64,000 nucleotides of DNA from Halopseudomonas salina. Lineage in GTDB: Bacteria; Pseudomonadota; Gammaproteobacteria; Pseudomonadales; Pseudomonadaceae. The stretch covers positions 118,086-182,085 of the forward strand of contig NZ_VTTI01000009.1 of NCBI RefSeq assembly GCF_008641105.1, written 5' to 3'. This document shows, piece after piece, positions 45,873-55,127 of the stretch. The stretch's first letter is position 1. Each line of letters opens with the position of its first letter. The notes below the pieces were generated by a model. The model saw nothing but the letters and a program-made list of their open reading frames with translations, did not search any database and had not been told where the DNA came from. The translations under genes and the position numbers were made by a program.

Positions 45873-47558
45873 ATGCAAGCATCGTTCTGGAATGACAAAC
45901 GCCCGCCCGGCGTGCCTAACGAGATCGACTCTACACAGTACAGTTCCATCATTGATGTATTTGAGCGCTCCTGCAAACAGTTCGCGGATCGTCCTGCCTT
46001 TACCAACATGGATACCACCATCACCTACGGTGATCTCGATAGACTGTCCGCCGATTTTGCGGGCTACCTGCAGACCCAGACCGACCTGCAACCGGGTGAC
46101 CGCATTGCCATCCAGATGCCTAACGTTCTCCAGTTTCCCGTTGCCGTTTTTGGTGCGATGCGAGCCGGACTTGTCGTGGTCAACACCAACCCGCTGTATA
46201 CCGCGCGGGAAATGCGCCACCAATTCAAGGACTCCGGCGCCCGGGCACTCATCTACATGAACATGTTCGGCCACCTGGTTGAGGAAGTAGCACCCGACAC
46301 TGATCTCAAATATCTCTTTGAGGCTCGCATGGGCGATATGCTGCCGGCAGCCAAGGGCTGGCTGGTCAACACAGTCGTTAAGAAAGTGAAGAAAATGGTG
46401 CCCTCGTTCAATCTGCCCCAGGCAGTGTCGTTCAAGGCGGCGCTAAAGGCAGGCAAGGGCAAGGCTCCCATGCCGGTTAACAAGACTCACGATGACGTCG
46501 CTGTATTGCAGTACACCGGCGGCACCACCGGCCCATCAAAGGGTGCGATGCTCACCCATGGCAACATCGTCTCTAACATGCTGCAGGTTTACGCCAACCT
46601 TCAGCAGCGTGATGAGAGCGGTGAAAAAATCATGGGTGACAGCAGCGAAATCATCATCTGCCCCCTGCCGCTGTACCATATCTTCGCTTTTACCGCGAAC
46701 TGCATGTGCATGATGCTGGCCGGTTACCACAACGTTCTGATCACCAATCCACGCGATATTCCCGGCTTCGTCAAGGAGCTGAAAAAGTGGAAGTTCTCCT
46801 CGATGATGGGTCTTAACACCCTGTTCGTCGCGTTGATGGAGCATCCCGAATTTGATCAGATCGATTTCTCTCACCTCAAGGGCACCACCTCCGGCGGCAC
46901 TGCTTTGGTCAAGGCTACTGCTGAGCGCTGGGAAAAGAAAACCCACAGTCGTATCGGCGAAGGCTATGGCCTGACCGAGTGCTCGCCGGTAGTGTGTTCC
47001 AGCCCCGGCGGCGGTCTGGCGCGCCTGGGTACCGTAGGTTTGCCGGTACCGAGCACCGCCCTGAAAGTGGTAGACGAGGAAGGTAACGAGCTGCCCATCG
47101 GCGAGCGCGGCGAGCTGTGCGTCAAGGGCCCTCAGGTCATGAAGGGCTACTGGCAGCGCGATGACGCCACCAAGGAAAGCTTCGATGCCGATGGTTGGCT
47201 GAAAACCGGCGACGTAGCCGTTATTGACGAGGACGGGTTCGTTGCTATTGTTGACCGGATCAAGGATCTGATTATCGTTTCGGGCTTCAACGTGTACCCC
47301 AACGAAATAGAGGATGTGGTTGCAGCTCACCCCAAGGTAGCCAACGCTGCTGCTATTGGTGTGCCTGACGAGAAGTCAGGCGAGGCCGTGAAGCTGTTTG
47401 TGGTGCCCAGCTCACCGGATCTGACTATCGAAGAGCTCAAGGCTTACTGCCGTGCCAATTTCACTGGCTACAAGGTTCCCAAGCACTTTGAAATTCGTGA
47501 ATCTTTACCGATGACACCAGTGGGCAAGATCCTGCGCCGCGAATTGCGAGACGTCTGA
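45873..47558 (+). CDS. fadD2: Long-chain fatty acid-CoA ligase (first of a tandem pair)
   Basis: FadD activates fatty acids to acyl-CoA with ATP. The 561-residue enzyme has the AMP-binding P-loop YTGGTTGPSKGAM, EGYGLTECSPVV, and DGWLKTGDVAVIDEDGFVAIVDR with the C-terminal lysine region GKILRRELR. ATG 45873 follows AGAGGACAACAAT. A second, similar gene lies 268 bp downstream, as in P. aeruginosa where fadD2 precedes fadD1; I name it by that order. It diverges from the lipase-hydratase pair. Confidence 0.92.
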   Translation: MQASFWNDKRPPGVPNEIDSTQYSSIIDVFERSCKQFADRPAFTNMDTTITYGDLDRLSADFAGYLQTQTDLQPGDRIAIQMPNVLQFPVAVFGAMRAGLVVVNTNPLYTAREMRHQFKDSGARALIYMNMFGHLVEEVAPDTDLKYLFEARMGDMLPAAKGWLVNTVVKKVKKMVPSFNLPQAVSFKAALKAGKGKAPMPVNKTHDDVAVLQYTGGTTGPSKGAMLTHGNIVSNMLQVYANLQQRDESGEKIMGDSSEIIICPLPLYHIFAFTANCMCMMLAGYHNVLITNPRDIPGFVKELKKWKFSSMMGLNTLFVALMEHPEFDQIDFSHLKGTTSGGTALVKATAERWEKKTHSRIGEGYGLTECSPVVCSSPGGGLARLGTVGLPVPSTALKVVDEEGNELPIGERGELCVKGPQVMKGYWQRDDATKESFDADGWLKTGDVAVIDEDGFVAIVDRIKDLIIVSGFNVYPNEIEDVVAAHPKVANAAAIGVPDEKSGEAVKLFVVPSSPDLTIEELKAYCRANFTGYKVPKHFEIRESLPMTPVGKILRRELRDV

Positions 47559-47613
47559 TTTACCCGCTTTAACTTCATCGTTGCCAGCCGTAATGGTTTG
47601 CGTATCACAAGAG

Positions 47614-47638
47614 CCGCCGGATAAAACCGGCGGTTTTT
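47614..47638 (+). terminator. Intrinsic terminator after the first fadD
   Basis: CCGCCGG pairs with CCGGCGG around ATAAAA and is followed by five T. It implies that the second fadD has its own promoter. Confidence 0.92.
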
Positions 47639-47826
47639 GTTGTCTGTGCCCGGCATGTTCGACTCGGTTATCCCAGTGCTTCAGGATGCTGGTCTGAGCA
47701 GGTAAAAACTGCTAGTCTTCGGCGGCTTTTCGACCAAAAAAGCCGTTACAGTCACGAATAAAACAAATGCGACCGCCGCCTTCTGGGCCGGTACGCCCCG
47801 ACGAATACGCTCAGGAGCAGGCATCC

Positions 47827-49515
47827 ATGCTTGAGAATTTCTGGAAAGACAAATATCCCGCTGGTATCCCCACCGAGATTAATCCGGATCAATACGCCAA
47901 CATTCTCGATGTTCTCAAACACTCCTGTCAGCGTTTCGCCGACAAGCCTGCCTTCAGTAATCTCGGCAAGACCATCACCTACGGGGAGCTTTATACGCTT
48001 TCGGGTCAGTTTGCAGCGTATTTGCAGAAAAACAGTGGCTTGCAGCCCGGTGACCGGATCGCCATTCAGATGCCCAACGTCCTGCAGTACCCCGTAGCAG
48101 TATTCGGTGCGATGCGCGCAGGTTTTGTCGTGGTTAACACCAATCCGCTCTACACCCCACGCGAGATGGAACACCAGTTCAATGACTCAGGCGCCAAGCT
48201 GCTGGTCTGTCTGGCCAACATGGCGCATCTGGCAGAGCAGGTCGTACCCAAAACCGGGGTCAAGCAGGTCATCATCACTGAAGTGGGCGACATGCTGCCG
48301 CCGCTCAAGCGCCTGTTGGTCAACACTGTCGTCAAGCACGTCAAGAAGATGGTGCCGTCCTACAACATTCCCGGGGCAATCAAATTCAACGACGCACTGG
48401 CCAAAGGCAAGAATCAGACCTTCCAGGAGGCGACACCCGGAGCTCAGGATATTGCCGTGCTGCAATACACCGGGGGCACCACAGGCGTGGCCAAGGGCGC
48501 GATGCTGACTCACCACAACCTGGTCGCCAATATGCTCCAGGCCAAGGCCATGATGGGCTCTACGATCAAGGACGGCGAAGAGACCATCATCTGTCCGCTG
48601 CCCCTGTATCACATCTACGCCTTCACCTTTCATTGCATGGCGATGATGATCAGCGGTAACCACAATATCCTGATCACCAATCCGCGAGACATTCCGGCGT
48701 TTGTGAAAGAGTTGTCAAAAGTACCCTTCTCCGGTTTTGTCGGCCTGAATACGCTATTTGTCGCCCTGTGCAATGATGAGGCCTTCCGTAATCTCGACTT
48801 CAGCCATTTCAAGGTCACATTGTCCGGCGGCATGGCATTGCAACAGGCCACTGCCGAACGCTGGAAGAAGATCACCGGCTGCGCTGTATGTGAAGGTTAC
48901 GGTATGACTGAAACCAGCCCGCTGGCTACCGTGAACCCGATCGACAATATCCAGCTGGGTACCATCGGCATTCCGGTTCCTTCGACCCTGTGCAAGATCA
49001 TCGATGATGACGGGCACGAAGTGGCACTAGGTGAGCGTGGCGAGCTGTGCGTCAAGGGTCCGCAAGTAATGAAAGGCTACTGGCAGCGTCAGGAAGCCAC
49101 TGATGAAATGCTCGATGCCGAGGGCTGGCTGAAGACAGGTGACATCGCGATTATTCAGGAAGATGGGTACCTGCGCATTGTCGACCGCAAAAAGGATATG
49201 ATCCTGGTCTCGGGCTTCAACGTGTATCCCAATGAGCTGGAAGATGTGATGGCCGCTATTCCCGGTGTAGCCCAGTGTGCCGCGGTAGGTGTGCCGGATG
49301 AGAAGTCGGGTGAAGCGATCAAGGTGTTCCTGGTCAAGGCGCCAGGCGCCGAGCTGACCGAGGATCAAGTGAAAGCGCAAATGCGTGATAGCCTGACAGC
49401 GTACAAGGTGCCCAAGTATGTCGAGTTCCGCGACGCGCTACCGACCACCAATGTTGGCAAGATTCTGCGTCGCGAATTGCGCGACGAGGAACTGAAGAAG
49501 GCCGCCAACCAGTAG
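47827..49515 (+). CDS. fadD1: Long-chain fatty acid-CoA ligase (second of a tandem pair)
   Basis: The 562-residue enzyme parallels the previous gene through its whole length: MLENFWKDKYPAGIPTEI at the start, P-loop YTGGTTGVAKGAM, CEGYGMTETSPLA, and EGWLKTGDIAIIQEDGYLRIVDRKKDM. It belongs to the same family and arose by old duplication; the two differ clearly, for example in the region after the P-loop. P. aeruginosa fadD1 and fadD2 prefer different chain lengths, which may hold here. AGGAG stands 10 bases before the ATG. A terminator separates it from the first gene. Confidence 0.92.
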   Translation: MLENFWKDKYPAGIPTEINPDQYANILDVLKHSCQRFADKPAFSNLGKTITYGELYTLSGQFAAYLQKNSGLQPGDRIAIQMPNVLQYPVAVFGAMRAGFVVVNTNPLYTPREMEHQFNDSGAKLLVCLANMAHLAEQVVPKTGVKQVIITEVGDMLPPLKRLLVNTVVKHVKKMVPSYNIPGAIKFNDALAKGKNQTFQEATPGAQDIAVLQYTGGTTGVAKGAMLTHHNLVANMLQAKAMMGSTIKDGEETIICPLPLYHIYAFTFHCMAMMISGNHNILITNPRDIPAFVKELSKVPFSGFVGLNTLFVALCNDEAFRNLDFSHFKVTLSGGMALQQATAERWKKITGCAVCEGYGMTETSPLATVNPIDNIQLGTIGIPVPSTLCKIIDDDGHEVALGERGELCVKGPQVMKGYWQRQEATDEMLDAEGWLKTGDIAIIQEDGYLRIVDRKKDMILVSGFNVYPNELEDVMAAIPGVAQCAAVGVPDEKSGEAIKVFLVKAPGAELTEDQVKAQMRDSLTAYKVPKYVEFRDALPTTNVGKILRRELRDEELKKAANQ

Positions 49516-49552
49516 AATGCACTAGCGCTGCGGTTCTTGCCGCAGCAACAGG

Positions 49553-49588
49553 GCCCCGCCAGAGTCATGCCCTGGCGGGGCTTTTTTT
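49553..49588 (+). terminator. Intrinsic terminator after the second fadD
   Basis: GCCCCGCCAG pairs with CTGGCGGGGC around nine bases and is followed by seven T, 38 bp after the stop and 24 bp before hrpA. Confidence 0.95.
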
Positions 49589-49612
49589 ATCAGGCAGGTA
49601 CAGATTCCGACG

Positions 49613-52600
49613 ATGACCGATTTAACCGCGCTGACGGCCAATCTCGACCAGACCATGGCTGCCGATCGCCACCGTATGCAGCGCCAGTTGCAGCAACTGG
49701 CCAAGCAATCCGACCCCCAGCGTGAGGCCAGGTGGCTGGAACAATTCCAGCGCTCCTGTGCGCGCGTGGAAGCCCGTCGGAACAGCATCCCAAGGATGCG
49801 GTTCGACGACCAGTTGCCGATTGCCGAGCGTCGCGAACAGATACGCGAGGCCATCGAAGCCCATCAGGTGGTCATCGTTGCCGGTGAAACCGGCTCTGGC
49901 AAGACCACCCAGATCCCCAAGATCTGTCTGGAGCTGGGCCGGGGCACTCGCGGCCTCATAGGCCATACCCAGCCGCGTCGTCTGGCGGCGCGCAGTGTTG
50001 CCAGCCGGGTCGCCGAAGAGATAGGCACGCCCCTGGGCGAGCTGGTCGGTTTCCAGGTGCGTTTTACCGACCAGAGCTCCGATACCACTCTGATCAAACT
50101 GATGACCGATGGCATCCTGCTGGCCGAGACCCAGAACGACCGCTTCCTGCAGCGCTATGACACGCTGATCATTGATGAAGCACACGAGCGCAGTCTGAAT
50201 ATCGACTTCCTTCTTGGCTACCTGAAGAGCATCCTGCCCAAGCGCCCTGATCTGAAGGTAATCATCACTTCGGCCACTATCGATCTGGAGCGCTTTTCCG
50301 CTCATTTTGACAATGCCCCGGTCATCGAAGTGTCAGGCCGTACCTATCCGGTGGACGTCTGGTATCGCCCTTTGACTGCTGAAATGGACGAGGAGGGTAA
50401 TCAGGTTGAAGAGGACCTGAGCATCGACCAGGGCATTGTGGCCGCGCTGCAGGAGCTGGAGCAGCATGAGCGTGCCAATGGTCAGCCGCCGGGTGATGCC
50501 CTGGTGTTTTTACCGGGCGAGCGGGAGATTCGCGATACGGCCGAGTTCTTGCGCAAGGCCAATATGCGCCATACCGAGATCCTGCCGTTATATGCGCGCC
50601 TGTCGGTTGCCGAGCAGCAGAAGATCTTTGCCTCCCATGCGGGCAGACGCGTGGTGCTGGCCACCAACGTGGCGGAAACCTCGCTCACGGTGCCGGGCAT
50701 TGTCTATGTGATTGATCCGGGCGAAGCGCGCATTAGTCGTTACAGCCCGCGCTCCAAGGTGCAGCGTTTGCCAGTGGAGGCGGTGTCGCAGGCCAGTGCC
50801 AACCAGCGCAAGGGCCGCTGTGGCCGGGTCGCGCCGGGTATTTGCGTGCGGTTGTATGCCGAGGAGGATTTCAATACCCGTCCGGAATTTACCGATCCGG
50901 AGATACTGCGTACCAACCTGGCCGCAGTGATCCTGCAGATGCTGCATCTGCGGCTTGGGCGCATTGAAGATTTTCCCTTCATCGAGCCGCCCGAAGGTCG
51001 GGCGATCAGCGACGGCTTTACCCTGTTGCAGGAGCTTGGTGCGGTTGATCGGGAAGGTGTCATTACCGATGACGGTCGCCAGCTCGCCCGGTTGCCCGTG
51101 GACCCTCGGATTGGCCGAATGTTGCTGGAAGCGAGCCGCACCGGCAGTCTGGAAGAAGTCCTTATCATTGCTAGCGGCTTGACCGTGCAAGACCCTCGGG
51201 AACGCCCCCTGGAACGACAGCAGGCAGCAGACCAGGCGCATGTTCAATGGCGTGAAGAGACCTCGGATTTCGTCGCCTTTATAAACCTGTGGCGCGGTTT
51301 TGAAGAACAGCGCCAGGCGCTCACCCAGGGCCAGTTGCGTAGCTGGTGCCGGCGCAACTTCCTGAATTTTCTGCGCCTGCGCGAATGGCGCGAAACACAC
51401 CGCCAACTGGTATTAACTTGCCGTGATCTGAAGCTGGAGCGCAACAGTCAGCCGGCTGGGGACGAGGCGGTACACAAGGCCTTGCTGGCCGGTTTGCTCA
51501 GCCAGTTGGGCAACAAGACTGAAGAGGGTGATTACCTGGGGGCGCGCCAGCGTCGATTCATGCTGCACCCATCATCGGCCCTGGCCAAAAAACGGCCGCC
51601 GTGGGTTATGGTCGCCGAACTTACCGAGACCCGTCGTCTGTATGGACGACTGGCGGCAAAGATCGATCCCCTATGGGTCGAACCGCTTGCCGGGCATCTG
51701 GTCAAGACCAGTTACAGTGAACCGCACTGGGAGAAAAAGCGTGGGCAGGTGGTTGCTTACGAACAGGTGACCTTGTACGGCTTGATTATAGTGCCGCACC
51801 GCAAGGTGCATTACGGCCCCATCGATCCGGTAGCCTCCCGGGAGATATTCATCCGTCAGGCCCTGGTGCTCGGAGAATGGCATGGCCGCGCGGCGTTCAA
51901 CAAAGCCAACCAACAATTGCTCGCCGAACTTGATGAGCTTGAAGCCAAGGCACGCCGGCGGGACATTCTGGTCGATGACGAAACCCTGTATGCCTACTTT
52001 GATCGTCATTTGCCCGAGCAAATTTACCAGTTGGCCAGCTTTGAACGCTGGATAAAAACCGGCCAGCGAGAAAACCCCCGACTACTGCACATGACCCGGG
52101 AGGAATTGCTGCAACGTGATGCCGGTGAGGTGACTGCCGAGCAGTACCCCGATGCCTGGCGCTGGCAGCAGGTCGCGCTGCCGCTGAGCTACCATTTCGA
52201 GCCCGGCCATCCCCGTGACGGTGTGACCATGCGCGTACCGGCACCCTTGTTGCGACAGATGCCAGCGGAGCGTCTTGATTGGCTGGTGCCTGGTCTTTTA
52301 TTCGACAAGTGCGTGGCATTGGTACGTGGCTTGCCTAAAGCCCTCAGGCGCAATTTTGTACCGGTTCCGGATTTTGTCAGGGCTGCGATGGAGCGCATGC
52401 CCTTTGCTCAGGGGAATCTGACCCAGGCCCTGGGGCGCGAGCTGACCCGGATGACTGGTACGCGGATAGATGAGCAGGCCTGGGCAGATATCGAGCTTGA
52501 GCCGCACCTGTTGACCAATATCGAAGTGGTCGACGCCGAAGGGAAAGTGATTGCCGAGGGGCGTGATTACAGCGCGCTTTGCAGCCAGTTGGCCGGGCAG

Positions 52601-53506
52601 GTGCAGGATAGGCCAATGCCCACCCCTGCCAGTCGCCCGCAGCAGCAAACCCAGGTAGCCGGCAGCTACGCTTTACCCGAGAGCCTGGTGCGTAACCAGG
52701 CCGGCATAGAAGTGACCTTCTGGCCAGCCTGGGTTGAGGAGGGGGATCAGGTTCAGGAGCAATTGTTTGATACCCGGAATCAGGCATTGCAGGCGCACCG
52801 TCGTGGCGTGCAACGCCTTCTGCTGGCCGAGTTGAACGAGCAGGCTCGCTTCCTGCGGCAGAAATGTTCGGCCCTGAAGGATGCTGCTATCTACTACCGA
52901 GAGCTAGGCAGCCAGCAACAGCTGACTGACGATGTGTTGTTAGCGGCGGTGGATCGTGTGTTTCTGCCCCCGGATCAGCCCCTGCCGCGCGATCCGGCGG
53001 CGCTGGCATCAAGCCTGGAGCAGGGGCGTGGAGAATGGGTGGCGGCGGCCGAGAAGCTGGCAGCGGAAACCCTGGCGATACTCAAGGGCTGGCACTCTTT
53101 GCAAAAACGCCTCAAGGGCAAGATCGATCTGGCCCATGCGATTGCGCTTAACGATATTCGTGCGCAACTGGCCGCGCTGTTCTTCAAGGGCTTTATACGG
53201 GACGTGCCGGCAGAATGGTTGATGCAGTATCCCCGGTACCTCCAGGCGATCGAACAGCGACTCGACAAGCTTCCGGGCCAGGTGCAACGTGACCGGGTCT
53301 GGACCGAAGAACTGCAAGAGCTAGTGGCAAGGCATCAGGCCCGGGAGCTCAAGCACCGCCAGGAAGGGCGCCTGGATGATGCTCTGCTCACCTGGCGTTG
53401 GATGCTCGAGGAATATCGCGTTTCTCTGTTCGCTCAACAACTGGGTACGCGCATGCCCGTATCGGCCAAGCGATTGTCCAAATTATGGCAGGAGATCCCC
53501 GCCTGA
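49613..53506 (+). CDS. hrpA: ATP-dependent RNA helicase HrpA
   Basis: The 1297-residue DEAH-box helicase has Walker A AGETGSGKTTQ, the DEAH motif in IIDEAHERSLNIDFLLGY, SATIDLERFSAHF, and QRKGRCGRVAPGICVRL of motif VI. The helicase core covers about residues 80-520; the winged-helix/ratchet region and the large C-terminal DUF3418 domain follow. HrpA processes polycistronic mRNA in E. coli and helps rescue collided ribosomes. It starts right after the fadD terminator with a weak ribosome-binding site. Length equals E. coli HrpA (1300). Confidence 0.97.
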   Translation: MTDLTALTANLDQTMAADRHRMQRQLQQLAKQSDPQREARWLEQFQRSCARVEARRNSIPRMRFDDQLPIAERREQIREAIEAHQVVIVAGETGSGKTTQIPKICLELGRGTRGLIGHTQPRRLAARSVASRVAEEIGTPLGELVGFQVRFTDQSSDTTLIKLMTDGILLAETQNDRFLQRYDTLIIDEAHERSLNIDFLLGYLKSILPKRPDLKVIITSATIDLERFSAHFDNAPVIEVSGRTYPVDVWYRPLTAEMDEEGNQVEEDLSIDQGIVAALQELEQHERANGQPPGDALVFLPGEREIRDTAEFLRKANMRHTEILPLYARLSVAEQQKIFASHAGRRVVLATNVAETSLTVPGIVYVIDPGEARISRYSPRSKVQRLPVEAVSQASANQRKGRCGRVAPGICVRLYAEEDFNTRPEFTDPEILRTNLAAVILQMLHLRLGRIEDFPFIEPPEGRAISDGFTLLQELGAVDREGVITDDGRQLARLPVDPRIGRMLLEASRTGSLEEVLIIASGLTVQDPRERPLERQQAADQAHVQWREETSDFVAFINLWRGFEEQRQALTQGQLRSWCRRNFLNFLRLREWRETHRQLVLTCRDLKLERNSQPAGDEAVHKALLAGLLSQLGNKTEEGDYLGARQRRFMLHPSSALAKKRPPWVMVAELTETRRLYGRLAAKIDPLWVEPLAGHLVKTSYSEPHWEKKRGQVVAYEQVTLYGLIIVPHRKVHYGPIDPVASREIFIRQALVLGEWHGRAAFNKANQQLLAELDELEAKARRRDILVDDETLYAYFDRHLPEQIYQLASFERWIKTGQRENPRLLHMTREELLQRDAGEVTAEQYPDAWRWQQVALPLSYHFEPGHPRDGVTMRVPAPLLRQMPAERLDWLVPGLLFDKCVALVRGLPKALRRNFVPVPDFVRAAMERMPFAQGNLTQALGRELTRMTGTRIDEQAWADIELEPHLLTNIEVVDAEGKVIAEGRDYSALCSQLAGQVQDRPMPTPASRPQQQTQVAGSYALPESLVRNQAGIEVTFWPAWVEEGDQVQEQLFDTRNQALQAHRRGVQRLLLAELNEQARFLRQKCSALKDAAIYYRELGSQQQLTDDVLLAAVDRVFLPPDQPLPRDPAALASSLEQGRGEWVAAAEKLAAETLAILKGWHSLQKRLKGKIDLAHAIALNDIRAQLAALFFKGFIRDVPAEWLMQYPRYLQAIEQRLDKLPGQVQRDRVWTEELQELVARHQARELKHRQEGRLDDALLTWRWMLEEYRVSLFAQQLGTRMPVSAKRLSKLWQEIPA

Positions 53507-53668
53507 TCGTTGTGTAGCGTCGGTCATTGGTGACCAATGGAGTGAACTGAACGTCTGTATGCATTATGCTTCGTCTTTGAGCCATTTTTAGCGTACGGCC
53601 TGAAGTCAGGCCAGGGTATTACCACCTGCCCGGTAATGCGTTACCCAAAACATTAAAGAGGACCGACC

Positions 53669-54790
53669 GTGCAAAGAGTCGTGATCAGTGGAACAGGCCT
53701 GTACACCCCACCTAACAGCATCAGCAATGAAGAGCTGGTAGAAAGTTTCAACGCCTATGTCGAGAAGTTCAACAGTGACAATGCCGACGCAATCGCCGCC
53801 GGCCAAGTGGCCGCGCTGACTCCCTCGAGTACCGAGTTCATCGAAAAGGCGTCCGGTATCAAGAGCCGCTACGTGATGAACAAGAGCGGTATCATCGATA
53901 TCAACCGCATGAAGCCGGATATCCCGGAGCGTAGCAACGACGAGTGGTCGATCCTCTGTGAAATGGCCATCAAGGCCGGTACCCAGGCCCTTGAGAAAGC
54001 CGGCCGAACGGCTGCAGACATCGACGGCGTCATCGTTGCCTGCTCCAATCTGCAACGCGCCTATCCAGCTGTAGCAATCGAAGTCCAGGAGGCTTTGGGT
54101 ATTGAAGGCTTCGGTTTTGATATGAACGTGGCCTGCTCTTCAGCGACCTTCGGGATCCAGGCCGCAGCCAACTCGGTCCAGCTAGGCCAGGCCCGCGCAA
54201 TTTTGATGGTCAATCCGGAGATCTGCACCGGTCATATGAATTTCTGTGACCGTGACAGCCATTTCATTTTCGGTGATGCCTGCACAGCAGTTGTGGTCGA
54301 GCGTGCTGAAGATGCGGTATCGGACAACCAGTTCGATATTATCGGGACCAAGCTGCTGACCAAATACTCCAACAATATTCGCAATAACTTTGGTTTTCTC
54401 AACCGCGCCGACGATAGTGGGGTGGGCGCGCCCGACAAGCTTTTCGTTCAGCAGGGCCGCAAGGTGTTCAAGGATGTATGTCCGATGGTCGCCGAGCTGA
54501 TTGGTGAGCACCTGCAAGAGTTCTCGCTGCCCGTCAGCGATATCAAACGCTTCTGGTTGCACCAGGCCAACCTCAACATGAACATGCTGATCGCCCGCAA
54601 GTTGCTTGGCCGCGATCCGGAGGCACATGAGGCCCCCGTGGTACTCGATGAGTACGCCAACACCAGTTCGGCCGGCTCAATTATTGCGTTCCACAAATAC
54701 CAGGACGATCTGCCCAGTGGCACCCTGGGTGTTATCTGTTCATTCGGGGCCGGTTACTCCATTGGCAGCGTCATAGTGCGTAAGCACTGA
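53669..54790 (+). CDS. Beta-ketoacyl-ACP synthase III family enzyme (FabH-like)
   Basis: The 373-residue protein is longer than housekeeping FabH (about 320) owing to extra N-terminal sequence. The catalytic triad is complete: Cys156 in NVACSSATFG, His298 in WLHQANLNMN and Asn331 in EYANTSSAGSI. It starts at GTG with AGAGGACC upstream. The sequence and the nearby fadD-hrpA genes recall P. aeruginosa PA3286, a FabH-like synthase that takes medium-chain acyl-CoA from beta-oxidation into fatty-acid synthesis; that function is inferred by resemblance. Confidence 0.88.
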   Translation: MQRVVISGTGLYTPPNSISNEELVESFNAYVEKFNSDNADAIAAGQVAALTPSSTEFIEKASGIKSRYVMNKSGIIDINRMKPDIPERSNDEWSILCEMAIKAGTQALEKAGRTAADIDGVIVACSNLQRAYPAVAIEVQEALGIEGFGFDMNVACSSATFGIQAAANSVQLGQARAILMVNPEICTGHMNFCDRDSHFIFGDACTAVVVERAEDAVSDNQFDIIGTKLLTKYSNNIRNNFGFLNRADDSGVGAPDKLFVQQGRKVFKDVCPMVAELIGEHLQEFSLPVSDIKRFWLHQANLNMNMLIARKLLGRDPEAHEAPVVLDEYANTSSAGSIIAFHKYQDDLPSGTLGVICSFGAGYSIGSVIVRKH

Positions 54791-54841
54791 GCACTGCACG
54801 ATCGTCCTCTGTCACCAGATTGTCATCATGCTGACATCCAG

Positions 54842-54955
54842 TTGACACCTGACAAGCACACTATATCTTGGTGACACAGGTCAAGCGTTGGCTACGCGGC
54901 TTGTTATCCAGGTACTGCTCCTTGAACCTCGCCATCCCAGGCGGGGTTTTTTTTT
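54842..54955 (+). ncRNA. Possible small RNA of about 80 nt
   Basis: A promoter-like TTGACA / TATCTT pair is followed about 60 bp later by a 7-bp GC stem and nine T. The terminator alone could also be that of the FabH-like gene, 137 bp upstream, so a separate RNA is only a hypothesis. Confidence 0.25.
54927..54955 (+). terminator. Intrinsic terminator before the porin gene
   Basis: CCTCGCC pairs with GGCGGGG (one G-T pair) around ATCCCA and is followed by nine T. Confidence 0.88.
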
Positions 54956-55127
54956 GCAAATCCACTGCTTGTAGCGCATACATCGATTGCGTCGAAAAGT
55001 TCCCGCACATTCAAAACTTCATCGGTCTGTAACCGTTTTGTCATATGGGATTTCCATAATCTCCCCAGTCGAAACAACGACGGCACGTCACCATAAGCTG
55101 GCGTTTAAAATACCTAGGAGAGTACTG

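Larger units (their letters stand above)
54791..55127 (+). other. Gene-free region between FabH-like gene and porin, with terminator and small-RNA candidate
   Basis: These 337 bp hold TTGACA (54842-54847) with TATCTT (54864-54869) at 16-bp spacing, then an intrinsic terminator (54927-54955), so a transcript of about 80 nt could arise within. After the terminator, an AT-rich stretch before the porin start should contain the porin promoter, but I cannot define its boxes. Confidence 0.5.
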
